NCBI GenBank assembly: GCA_963576475.1
Contig: OY754979.1
Span: 27,850,034-27,914,033, forward strand
Origin: Molanna angustata
Lineage: Eukaryota; Arthropoda; Insecta; Trichoptera; Molannidae
Reading direction: 5' to 3'
DNA: 64,000 nucleotides
The translations under genes and the position numbers were made by a program. This document shows, piece after piece, positions 54,419 to 64,000 of the stretch (its first letter is position 1; each line of letters starts with the position of its first letter). Below the pieces are notes generated by a model that saw only the letters and a list, made by a program, of their open reading frames with translations, had not been told where the DNA came from and searched no databases.

Positions 54419-54460
54419 TTCGAAAACATTTAAAACTCAAAACTACCACTATCACTACAC

Positions 54461-54469
54461 TTATATAAG
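54461..54469 (-). promoter_or_regulatory. possible TATA box of par-6
   Basis: On the minus strand the sequence ccttatataag ends about 43 bases before the start codon. The spacing would allow only a very short leader, so it is a weak candidate in AT-rich DNA. Confidence 0.2.
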
Positions 54470-54587
54470 GATTTAACCACTAGAACATAATAAAAATAAT
54501 TTGTAAAACTTATAAAATAACGTAAAACTAACATAAAAACACTATCACTGCGACGAAACACCACTCTACAAGTCAAAAATGATTCTG

Positions 54588-54595
54588 TGACGTCA
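54588..54595. promoter_or_regulatory. CRE-like palindrome upstream of par-6
   Basis: A perfect TGACGTCA, the CREB/ATF consensus, sits 170 bases before the par-6 start codon. Function is inferred only. Confidence 0.4.
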
Positions 54596-54931
54596 CATGA
54601 ATGCACCTGCCTCAACACAGTACACGGAACATCACTGAAAATGAATCATTTTCTTGTTGTCTTCCTCCCACCTGTAGATTCCCATGCAACAATGACAAAA
54701 ACGTATGCTTTTTCTTTTTACTTTATCGAATATTTCAAGTAATATTGGTAATATCCGACAGACGTTTTAAGGAATATTTTAGGTGTTGCTATATAAAATT
54801 AATAAAATGAACCTACTTACAATCAAAATCAAAACTTCTCAACAATCGATTTTAATATTTTTTGGGTAGCATCAATACATACTAGGTGTTTTCTAGACAA
54901 GCGTCTTTAGCACAAATAACCCATCCGTGCG

Positions 54932-54961
54932 AAAATGGCGGCTTAGCTGTCAAATTTGACA
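54932..54961. promoter_or_regulatory. AAAATGGCGGC motif and 14-bp palindrome
   Basis: An AAAATGGCGGC sequence (YY1/Pho-like core) is followed at once by the perfect palindrome TGTCAAATTTGACA. They lie about 530 bases upstream of the par-6 start codon and could mark a further upstream start site. There is no evidence beyond the motifs. Confidence 0.25.
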
Positions 54962-54999
54962 TCTATCATTAAACAAGTAAATTCTCGTAAAATATGATA

Positions 55000-55385
55000 T
55001 ATAATATTTATCGGAAATGCACTAATATGTGTTTATTTATCAATGTATATATTTAAGATGTGAGGTTAAGGTATAAGTAATGTTTTATATATAAGTTAAA
55101 GGTTTATGTACAACATAACCTAAACCATTGTTTTGAAAAGATCAATGTACGGCTACTATTTTATTTTGACCTATATTATATATAATTTACAAAATATAGC
55201 ATTACACAGAAGATCGGTCTGGTTTGACGAGGTTTTATATAATTTACAAAATATATGATAGGTAATTACAAAATTGTTTATGACGAAATAAAGTGCTTTT
55301 ATTTTTCCAAATATTGATATACTACAAATAAAAGTATAACATGATTTAAAAAATATAGTAAATGGAGTATCTCTGGTAGTATTTG
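55000..55385. other. AT-rich DNA upstream of par-6
   Basis: tataatttacaaaatat occurs twice (about 55187 and 55238); otherwise nothing recognised. Confidence 0.4.
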
Positions 55386-55389
55386 ATTA

Positions 55390-55800
55390 AGTTTTATCGT
55401 TAAGAAGAGTCTGTAATAGAACGATGTATGACAGGGTAAGAAATGAGGACATAAGAAAAAAAATGTAAGATGAAGAATAAATTAATGTCATTAATAGAAT
55501 GAAAGTGAATACATTGAGATGGTTTGGCCACATGAGGAGAATGAATGAGGAACGCCTGACGAAGAAAGTATAAATTGCGGACAGGAATGGAATTAGAGGT
55601 CGGGGACGCCAAAGAAAAGGATGGCACAACCATGTGAACGATATTCTGAAATGTTAGAAGTGCGAGCAACAGACAAATATGTATGAGATGATGCATGAAT
55701 GTGGACGAGGCGAGGGATGCGTGCCAGGATAAAAAAATGTGGCGTTCAGTTCTTTCTGCCTACCCGCAAGGGACATGGCGTGATGGTATGTATATATTTA
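55390..55800 (+). mobile_element. LINE-A C-terminal fragment and 3' end
   Basis: Reads RTMYDRVRNEDIRKK, NRMKVNTLRWFGHMRRMNEE and RGRGRQRKGWHNHVNDILKC with breaks, ending gggacatggcgtgatggtat and gtatata. Upstream of par-6. Confidence 0.78.
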
Positions 55801-56365
55801 AATAAGCTTACAATTGAAATGCTATATGAAAAATAAATATAGGTACAAAAAACTATGCAAACAAGGTATAGGAAGAAATGATCATCATTAAGGCTATGTA
55901 GTGTATGTAGATTTTGAAACTACAGTTATGAGAATACTGTCTGATCTTATCACATGAGCTGAATCAGAGAACTTTGGTTTTAATTATATACTGTACAAGT
56001 GTTGCTTTTGATACTTTGAACTAATTTTATATATTATGTATGCCAGTCAATGTGGATTCATAACAATATGTCAGATTGAAATGTTAGAAAGTGCCCCAGT
56101 TTTTGGTTTTGATATTTTATACATATACTAGTTGCATGTAACACATGAGATCCAACTGTCGATAGCGATAGTATGTATAGTTGAAGAATAAGCACCAAAC
56201 CATAAATCCAAATTATTGAATATTTCAAGATATTTTGTTTTCTATACAACACATCATGTAGGTATAATAATAATAAGACTTTTATTGTACCACTTACTTT
56301 GTAATCCTTAGAAAGAGGTGTATGTATATGTACAAAAAAGTGAAATTGTAATTAATAAATAAAAA
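55801..56365. other. AT-rich DNA with one dispersed motif
   Basis: 56105-56185 carries the gagatccaactgtcgatagc motif found near 5450. The rest is not recognised. Confidence 0.4.
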
Positions 56366-56367
56366 TG

Positions 56368-56605
56368 TCGGCCTTCGTGGCTCAGTTGGTTAGATATCTG
56401 ACTGCTGATCCAAAGGTCCAGGGTTCGATTCCCGGTGGAGACATAGTTTTTAATTGTGTTTCCAGTCTGGATCTGTGTGACGATAAATATCGTAAGTCTC
56501 CAGAATGTGGCTACTTGACTATTAATATTTAATTTTGATTAATTAATATTTGACATAGAACCTGTTAGTTGCCCGAGAAGTAATGTAAAATAAAATAAAA
56601 AAATT
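56368..56605 (+). mobile_element. SINE3 full-length copy
   Basis: tRNA-like head tcggccttcgtggctcagtt with box B gggttcgattcccggtg. The body has cagtctggatctgtgtgacg, the small stem acgataaatatcgt, gtctccagaatgtggctact and gttagttgcccgagaagtaa, and an (aaaat)n tail. Confidence 0.85.
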
Positions 56606-56749
56606 GGATGTATGGTAGGTATGTATGGTAAGTACTACAGTATTTCTTGCAGTTCATGGAACACAAATTTTGTAACATAAGGGAATGCGCTCGTTATTAG
56701 TAGGTATTAAATAAAACAATATTTATTTCAATCTATACCTACCTTTCTT

Positions 56750-57106
56750 ATTTCTTTTTAATGATTTATAAAAGTCTATACAAATAAATTCAATAACTCA
56801 TAAAAAATAAACATAATACTTATACTGTAGTACTTAGTATTATAGTACTGGCATCAATTGAAAAATTACAGTCATAATATTACAGCTACAAAATATTACA
56901 AATAATTCCAATTACCCATTAAATTACAACAACATATACTAAATAAAAAGCACTCTTACCATTTGGAAAATTACAGTCATAACATGGTCACAAATAATTC
57001 CAAAAACCCATAAAATTAACATAAAACCTATTCAAAATAAAAATCACTGTCACCAATTGGAAAATAACAGTTAAAAATAATTCCAATAACCAATAAAATA
57101 AACATA
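56750..57106. repeat. left part of the ~110-bp satellite array
   Basis: Units of about 110 bases with aatagtcaccatttggaaa, acagtcataatac and aataattccaataaccca elements, more diverged than the right part. Stops at a LINE insertion. Confidence 0.75.
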
Positions 57107-58270
57107 ACCGGTGCTACAGTCCGCTATAGACTTTGGCCTCCAGAAGTCGTCTCCATCCCTCCCTATCGACCGCCAGTCTTCTCCAATTTATCAGATCTAT
57201 TTCTCTTATATCACACAGCACATCGTCCAGCCATCTTAACTTAGGTCTGCCTCTACTTCTTCTCCCTTCAGGACAGGTATCCAACAAACATTGTCCCAGC
57301 CAACGTAGGCGCTGAATTTTATAAATTAGACTACATTATACATTCTCTCTAGTTTATGATGATACCGTATTCTTCAAGCACCTCCATCATTATTTGGGGC
57401 AATTTTTTTCCTTAATATAGTTGTTTCAAACACCAATAACATATTTTCTTCCTGCCTGCCTGACCAAAACCAGCTTTGATATTGCCCGACGACATGTTAC
57501 ACGAATGGTAAGAGTCGCATAGACAAAACTCATATATGCTATGCTTAAAAGTGTGATGCCTCTGTAGTTAATACAGTTCAATGCTTCTCTCTTTTTATGT
57601 AGTGAACAGATCAAGTCAGTCTCCCAATCTTTTAGCATTACTTTAAATTCCCAAATTTAGGTGATAATTTCATGCAGAGTTTTGATAACTTTGCTAACAC
57701 CATACTTGAACAGTTCTGCTGGTATGTCATCATGCCCTGGAGATGTTTAATTCTTTATACATATAATTGATCTCATTATCTACTCGTAAACTAGTACTTA
57801 GTACTCGACCCAACGCTTCAGAATAATATCATCACTATTGATGAGTATATACCTGTTTTTGCTTCAACATACTGTGATTCTCACTGAAATATTTTCTTAT
57901 TATGTTTAACAGCCCTATAGAATTTTCTGCTTTCATTGACATCGTAATTGTTTTCTTCTTCTTTCTTTTATGTTTGTAGTCCTCTGTACTCCTGGTGTTT
58001 CTTTGTTGCATTTGGAAATAGGCGTCATTTTCTGCCTAGTTACTATTTCACTCTCCTCGTCAACCAGGCCTAATCTTCTGTATGGCTGCACTGTTCCCAA
58101 TAAATCTGCTGAGGTTCCTCCCATATTTCATCGATTGGAGTGTTCTCATTTATTTCTTGAAGTGATTGATCCACTTTTTCTCTAAACTCCAACCTTACCT
58201 AATGGTTCTTCAGGATTTTGGAATTAGGTTTCCATTCTACTTTGAGCACTTTTGCCATAATACATATTAT
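57107..58270 (-). pseudogene. RTE-like LINE inserted in the satellite array
   Basis: Right to left, the minus strand reads a decayed linker (PISKCNKETPGVQRTTNIK), PGHDDIPAELFKYGVSKVIK, then MLKDWETDLICSLHKK and NYRGITLLSIAY. It skips to QRLRWLGQCLLDTCPEGRRS, RGRPKLRWLDDVLCDIREID and NWRRLAVDREGWRRLLEAKV at the C-terminus. The RT palm is deleted between the two parts. Confidence 0.75.
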
Positions 58271-58284
58271 GTAGAGACGAAGGT

Positions 58285-60430
58285 TCTCAATTTTGCCGCT
58301 ACCAATTAAATAGACACATACATATATTCAATAGTCCAGTCACCATTTGGAAAATACAGCTAAGTAAAAATTGTTACAAATAATTCCAATAACCCGTCAA
58401 ATAAACACAAGCATATACTAGAAATAAAAAATAATTTCACCATTTATAAATTTACAGTCATAATACAGTTAAGTACAAAATGTTTCAAATAATAAATAAT
58501 ACAAAATACACTCATAATACAGTTAAGTACAAAGTGATACAAGTAATATCAATGACTCATAAAAAAGAAATATATACCTACTTATATTCAAAATAGAGTC
58601 TTGTCACCATGTGAAAAAATACAGTCATAATACAGTTAAGTACCAATTGTTTCAAATAATTCCAATAACCCATAAAATAATCATAAGCAAATAATAGAAG
58701 TAGAAAAACCTTTCACCGTTTAAAAAAAATACACTCATAATACAGTTAAGTACAAAGTGATACAAATAATATCAATGACTCATAAAAAATAAATATAAAC
58801 TTATATTCAAAATAGAGTCTTGTCACCATGTGAAAAAATACAGTCATAATACAGTTAAGTACAAATTGTTTCAAATAATTCCAATGACCCCTAAAATAAT
58901 TATAAGCATATATTAGAAATAGAAAATCCTTTCACCGTTTAAAAAAATACAGTCATAATACAGTTAAGTACAAATTGTTTCAAATAATTCCAATAACCCC
59001 TAAAATAATCATAAGCATATATTAGAAATAGAAAATCCTTTCACCGTTTAAAAAAATACAGTCATAATACAGTTAAGTACAAAGTGATACAAATAATATC
59101 AATGACTCATAAAAAAGAAATATATACCTGCTTATATTCAAAATAGAGTCTTGTCACCATGTGAAAAAATACAGTCATAATACAGTTAAGTACAAATTGT
59201 TTCAAATAATTCCAATAACCCATAAAATAATCATAAGCAAATAATAGAAGTAGAAAAACCTTTCACCGTTTAAAAAAAATACACTCATAATACAGTTAAG
59301 TACAAAGTGATACAAATAATATCAATGACTCATAAAAAATAAATATAAACTTATATTCAAAATAGAGTCTTGTCACCATGTGAAAAAATACAGTCATAAT
59401 ACAGTTAAGTACAAATTGTTTCAAATAATTCCAATAACCCATAAAATAATCATAAGCATATATTAGAAATAGAAAATCATTTCACCGTTTAAAAAAAAAT
59501 ACACTCATAATACAGTTAAGTACAAAGTGATACAAATAATATCAATGACTCATAAAAAATAAATATAAACTTATATTCAAAATAGAGTCTTGTCACCATG
59601 TGAAAAAATACAGTCATAATACAATTAAGTACAAATTGTTTCAAATAATTCCAATAACCCATAAAATAATCATAGGCATATTATATTAGACATAGAAAAT
59701 CCTTTCACCATTTAAAAACTCACAATACAGTTATGTACAAAGTAATAAATATAATATATACTTATATATTTAAAATAGAAAGTCTTGTCACTTATATTTA
59801 ATATATAAAGTCCTTTCACCATTTGGAGAATTACACTCATAATGCAGTTATGTACAAAGTGATAACAATATTATCAATGATACATACTTTGTATTCAAAA
59901 TACAAAGTCTTGTCACCATTTGAAAAAATACAGTCATAATACAGTAAACAATTACAAGTAAAAAATGATACAATTAAGCCATAAACATAACACAAACATA
60001 CTATGTATATTCAAAATAGAAATCCCTATCACCATTTGGAAAAAATGAAAAAATAAAAATATGGAAAAAAGTAATAAGAATTAAAAGTTGAAAACCCCTG
60101 ACTGGATCAATATTTCAAAATTCTGAGTACAAAAGTTTTATTGGCATAAATCACCACTTTATCCAACATCTTTTGTCCCTTCAAAATTCTCATGTATTAT
60201 CTGTTATTACAAAATTTATATTATTAATAATAATCTAAACATAAACCAATTGCCTTGTGCAAAAAAATACAATATGTTACAAATAATAATATCAATGGCT
60301 CATAAATAAATACTTATATTCAAAATAGAATGCAGTCACAATTTGATGATTTCAATAACGATAAAGAAACGGTATACACAGTCTTATAAAATAAAAATAT
60401 AGATGCTATTATTATATTCAAAATAGAAAA
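58285..60430. repeat. right part of the ~110-bp satellite, dimeric organisation
   Basis: Two monomer types alternate: one with caaattgtttcaaataattc and one with caaagtgatacaaataatat. The mark ttgtcaccatgtgaaaaaat recurs at 58601, 58820, 59151, 59370 and 59590, with a related form near 59922. Spacings are 219, 331, 219, 220 and about 332, so most repeats are dimers and two carry an extra monomer. Edges are more diverged. Confidence 0.88.
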
Positions 60431-60495
60431 AGCTTTCTTTTTTCCTTTTCTAAAACATATATATCCTTACAAAAATGCTGATAAAAAACATCACA

Positions 60496-60543
60496 AGTAA
60501 TACAAGAAATTATAATAACTTATTATAATTTCTTGTATTATAA
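60496..60543. repeat. hairpin with about 20-bp arms
   Basis: taatacaagaaattataata is inverted as tattataatttcttgtatta around acttat-type loop. Confidence 0.7.
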
Positions 60544-60653
60544 CAAAAAAAGCATTTTGTACTTAAATGTGTTAAAACCTGAGCCCATAGCTATGATGCA
60601 ACAATGATAAAAATCGCTTCATCAATTTTTTGTATGTATTTTAACATATAGAA

Positions 60654-61126
60654 CAGTCATGTTAAAGATACGGTCCACGGGCCGCATCCAGCCCCCGGGC
60701 CGTTCACTACGGCCCGCGACCATATTTTGAAAAAAAACTAAAGAAGTTAACGCTCTTACATTTTATACACAATATTTCAAGAGTTTGGATAACTACCCGG
60801 AATTAAAAAAGCATGCAGCACGCATTTTGTGCATATTTGGTAGCACCTAGTTATGTGAGCAGATGTTTTCCATCATGAAAATAAATAAGAACAAACATTG
60901 CCCAAGACTTACAAATGAATATCGTCAAAAACAAGAGAAGTCAGGTATCTGGATCCTCGAGCTCAAAATAATTACCCTTTTTCATAACTTTGATATGATT
61001 TTTAACATAATTAAATAAATAAAATGTTATAATAATTCAGTACATTTTTTTTTATTTGAATCTGGCCCGCCTACAAATTCTAAATTTAATATATGGTCCT
61101 CTGCAAAATTGAGTTTGACACCCCTG
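60654..61126 (+). mobile_element. 473-bp hAT deletion derivative with 8-bp TSD
   Basis: Ends cagtcatgttaaagatacgg and the inverse of caggggtgtcaaactcaatt; ATATAGAA flanks both sides (60646-60653 and 61127-61134). It keeps the C-terminal part of a transposase. Confidence 0.9.
60791..60960 (+). pseudogene. hAT transposase dimerisation region, with stop
   Basis: Reads NYPELKKHAARILCIFGST, stop, LCEQMFSIMKINKNKHCPRL then TNEYRQ. This is the hATC C-terminal motif (family F-S...CE..FS.MK). A TAG replaces the expected tyrosine codon after GST. Only the end of the gene remains. Confidence 0.85.
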
Positions 61127-61289
61127 ATATAGAATAACATTGAATGTTGCTGAAGCCGTTCATTTTCGTTTGCTTCATATTAGCAAGGAAGGCTGTTCTA
61201 ACCACATTGAAAGTATGAATGTCTGACAAAAAAATATACAATTCTGTAAGAGGTGAGGCTCAATTCTGTAACAAGAGAGTTAGTTCACT

Positions 61290-61460
61290 AAGAAAAAATG
61301 GCACAATCACATGAATAAGATATTGAGAACAAATGTTAGAAGTCAGAGAAATAACATTTGAGCTTGTATGAGAAAATGTATGGAGTGAGAAGAGGTATTG
61401 AATGTTTAGCATTTTGTTTTTTTCTATCTAACCCACCAATAATAATAAGGCGTGATGGTA
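61290..61460 (+). mobile_element. LINE-A fragment
   Basis: Reads WHNHMNKILRTNVRSQRNN, stop, ACMRKCM, followed by aaggcgtgatggtatttatg, the LINE-A end. Confidence 0.6.
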
Positions 61461-61975
61461 TTTATGAATAGTATAAAGAAGTTAAAAATAAATACAGTCA
61501 GACTTGGTTATAGCGAGCACGAAAGGACAAACTAAATTTGCCTGTTTATAACTGTTACTCGTTATATTAGAGTTAGGTACAAATAGGTAAAAAGTATTTA
61601 GGATATGCTTAGAGGTCTACTTATAAAACATACAAAAATGTATATTCATTCAACAACAAATAATATTTAATAATCAAAATTAATTTCAACCAAAAATATA
61701 TACTTATGTATTAATTTATTATTTAATATGACATAGTGAATTTACAGTAGGTATATTAAATCAAATTAATAAATACACAATTAAATATCAAACAAAATAT
61801 GATCATATATTCAGATTCAGGATTTATGTAATATGTATGTATAAACTTTTTAAATAAATCACCTGAAAGACTAGTTTGTAACTGGTTATTATTTAAAAAA
61901 CGTACAAAACTTGGTTTAATTATATCTTGTAAAGTGTATTTTGTTTACTTGTTGACAACATTTTTTTATGTTATA
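61461..61975. other. AT-rich DNA with a possible pogo-like end
   Basis: cagtcagacttggttatagc at 61496 and cgttatattagagttagg resemble pogo-type terminal sequence. Nothing else recognised. Confidence 0.3.
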
Positions 61976-61979
61976 TCCG

Positions 61980-62492
61980 TGTAGCCACGAATGAGACAGA
62001 TATGAAACAGCTCTTGGATCGTGTTGAGAGGGAAAGTATCACTCGATCTGAGCATAAACCAATGCAAAACCAAACTGATGGTGTTTGATAGAGCATGTAA
62101 ACTTCCCCCAATAACTTCACTAAACCATCTTGAAACAGTACATGACTTCACATATCTAGGTTCCAACATATGTGACACCGGTAGTTGTGAAGTGGAAGTG
62201 AGAAGATGCATCGCCATAGCAAAGTGAGCACTGGGGAAGCTCATAAGAGTGTGGAAGGACAGGACCGTCACAAAAAACACGAAGGCTAGACTCATCAGGG
62301 CTCTGATATTCTCGATGTACCTGTATGGTGTGGAAACATGGACACTGAGGGAGTCAAAACGAAAGAGGATCGATGCCTTCGAAATGTGGTGCTGGAGGCG
62401 AATTTTGTGCAACCCATGGACAGCCAGAAGAAAGAATGTGTCAATTCTGAACGAGCTGAATATTGAGGATCGTCTGTCGACAATATGTTACA
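61980..62492 (+). pseudogene. RTE-like LINE thumb region
   Basis: Reads SLDLSINQCKTKLMVFDRAC, HDFTYLGSNICDTGSCEVEV, RRCIAIAK, stop, ALGKLIRVWKDRTVTKNTKA, RLIRALIFSMYLYGVETWTL, FEMWCWRRILCNPW and ILNELNIEDRLSTICYR. This is the well-known insect endonuclease-RT thumb region. It ends where a LINE-E tail begins. Confidence 0.82.
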
Positions 62493-63355
62493 GACTTCTT
62501 CTTCTTCTTCTTTAGCCGTCTCTCCACTGCTGGATGTAGGCCTCTTCAAAATCCTTCCATTTATTTCGGTCCATGGCTCGTCTCGGCCAGTTTCTACCCG
62601 CAACAGGGACAATATCGTCCGCCCATCTTTTCATCGGTCGACCTATTCCCCGTTTATTTCCCCATGGTCTCCACCTCATAACTCTGGGTGCCCATCTCTC
62701 TGTTCCCTGTCTAGCAACGTGACCTGCCCATTGCCACTTTAATCTTGCTACATGGTCCATAATGTCGACAACCTTGGTCTGGCGTCTGATCTCTTCATTT
62801 CTTATTTTATTTCTCAGACTTATGCCTAACATTTGCCTCTCCATGGATCGCTGTGCGCATTTAAGTTTGTATGTGGTGTTGGCAGTCAATGTCATCGTTT
62901 CTAGACCATACGTCATCACAGGGAGGACACACGATTCAAAAACTCTTCGTTTCAAATTAATGGGGATTTCTTTGTTTTTTAGGACATGCTGGAGTTTGCC
63001 AAAAGCAGCCCAGCCGAGACCAATCCTTCTAGGTATTTCCGCTGTTTGGTTTTCCTTCCCTAATGTGATTTTCTGCCCAAGATAAATATACTCGTCTACA
63101 GCTTCAATCGTTTTGTTGTCGATTTTTAAGCTGTTGCTGGATGAACTCATTATTTTCGTTTTATTTATATTCATCTCCAGGCCAATCTTTAGGGAAGCTT
63201 CGTGCAGATCTTTGATCATGCCACTTAATTCTGCCAGATCTTCACTTACAAGAACTATGTCATCAGCAAATCTGAGATGGGTCAGATACATGCCATTTAT
63301 TTTTATACCCTTTTTTTCCCAATTTAAAGTTTTAAAAACATTTTCCAGGGCAACA
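62493..63355 (-). pseudogene. LINE-E RT palm, thumb and C-terminus, long open frame
   Basis: The minus strand is open from the palm (GMYLTHLRFADDIVLVSEDL, FADD at 63259-63270), through IGLEMNINKTKIMSS and VDEYIYLGQKITLGKENQ, to VMTYGLETMTLTAN, KWQWAGHVARQGTERWAPRV, GRPMKRWADDIVPVAGRNWP and AYIQQWRDG. An aag-repeat tail follows at about 62493-62513. 5'-truncated inside RT before the palm but otherwise uninterrupted, so relatively recent. The palm motif is intact. Confidence 0.85.
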
Positions 63356-64000
63356 GTAACCTTTGTTTTCCTCGACAACACCCGAGATGCAAGATGTCTT
63401 CTTAAACCATAGAAGCATCTATTAGCCATGAATATTCGGCGCTTGATTTCAGTGGATATGTCGTTCACATCAGTCACCATTGATCCCAGATAGGTGAAAC
63501 TTCTAACGGATTCTATTGTGTGAGAGCCTATATTGATTGTAGTGGGGGTCTGGTTATTTTGAACAGTTTTGGTGACTGGCATATATTTAGTCTTACTAGC
63601 GTTGATGTGAAGGCCCATTCCATTAGCAGCCCTCTAGCTCAACAAATGTCTCCGTCATTGCCCGCTGTGATCTACCAATTACGTCAATATCATCTGCGTA
63701 CCCCAGTACTTGGGTTGCTTTATAGAATATCGTCCCAGTTGTTTCTATTCCAGACTCTCTCACGCATTTCTCCAAAGCAATGTTAAAGAGCAGACAAGCC
63801 AGGGCATCTCCTTGACGAAGGCCATGTAATGCATAAAACGGTTCAGAAGTGTCGCTTTGAATCCGAACTCTACACTGCGATTGGACCATAGTGAGCCTTA
63901 CCATCCTTATGAGTTTGTTTGGAATTCCCAGATACTTCATCGCCTCATACAAGTGCGCTCTGTTGATACTGTCATAAGCAGCTTTGAAATCGATAAAAAG
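63355..64000 (-). pseudogene. second RTE-like LINE, RT palm to thumb, cut at window edge
   Basis: Reads FKAAYDSIN-type start at the edge, MYEAMKYLGIPNKLIRMVRL, LHGLRQGDALACLLFNIALE and QVLGYADDIDVIGRS (YADD at 63689-63700). A frameshift near 63620 leads to GLHINASKTKYMPVTKTV, RSFTYLGSMVTDVN and MANRCFYGLRRHLASRVLS. It stops at about 63355, where LINE-E begins in the same frame and strand. The N-terminus lies beyond the window. Confidence 0.8.

Noticed and set aside
56368..56445. Functional tRNA gene
   Set aside because: Recurs with a shared body and tail at 47325 and 26815; it is SINE3.

Overview
This is a window of repeat-rich, AT-rich animal nuclear DNA, most likely insect and plausibly lepidopteran. 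The evidence is spliceosomal introns with GT/AG borders, an insect-type Par-6 protein, a MADF-BESS gene, several tRNA-derived SINE families and many 5'-truncated non-LTR retrotransposons. No operons, ribosome binding sites, CRISPR arrays or bacterial-type genes are present. The species is inferred and was not checked against a database.

Two host genes can be supported. par-6, the cell-polarity adaptor, is on the minus strand and spans almost the whole window. Its start codon is at 54418 and five coding exons (54418-54359, 51936-51711, 5395-5268, 3082-2985, 1783-1615) join in frame to give residues 1-227: PB1 domain, semi-CRIB and most of the PDZ domain. The 3' exons lie beyond the left edge. 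Intron 2 is about 46.3 kb, so most of the window is one intron. A complete three-exon MADF-BESS gene (46157-48356, plus strand, 249 residues) is nested in that intron in the opposite orientation.

The rest is mobile and repeated DNA. Left part (1-5.3 kb): par-6 3' exons, a Harbinger-like element with a Myb-like ORF remnant, a hAT-like MITE, and a 9-copy tandem array made from the body of a SINE. Intron 2 (5.4-51.7 kb): LINE fragments of several families, SINE1/2/3 copies, MITEs with clear target duplications, two minisatellites (39/41 bp and 43 bp), a 255-bp tandem duplication, long palindromes and a nested LINE stack at 48.5-51 kb. Intron 1 (52-54.4 kb) holds two abutting MITEs. Upstream of par-6 (54.4-64 kb) there is a candidate promoter with a CRE-like site, LINE tails, an approximately 110-bp satellite array (56.75-60.43 kb) split by a LINE, a hAT remnant, and converging LINEs up to the right edge.

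I did not find a new biological system. The most informative observations are the nested gene, the SINE-LINE pair sharing a 3' hairpin tail (SINE1 and LINE-B), the SINE-derived tandem array, a twin-primed LINE insertion with its target duplication, and several datable nested insertions.

Names used here: LINE-A = elements whose protein ends near VLSAYPK; LINE-B = CR1/jockey-like elements with an aattgcc/ggcaatt-type hairpin tail; LINE-C = another jockey/CR1-like type; LINE-D = type with a C-terminal restriction-like endonuclease; LINE-E = RTE-like or endonuclease-RT type ending in an aag-repeat tail. Family names are by motif only.
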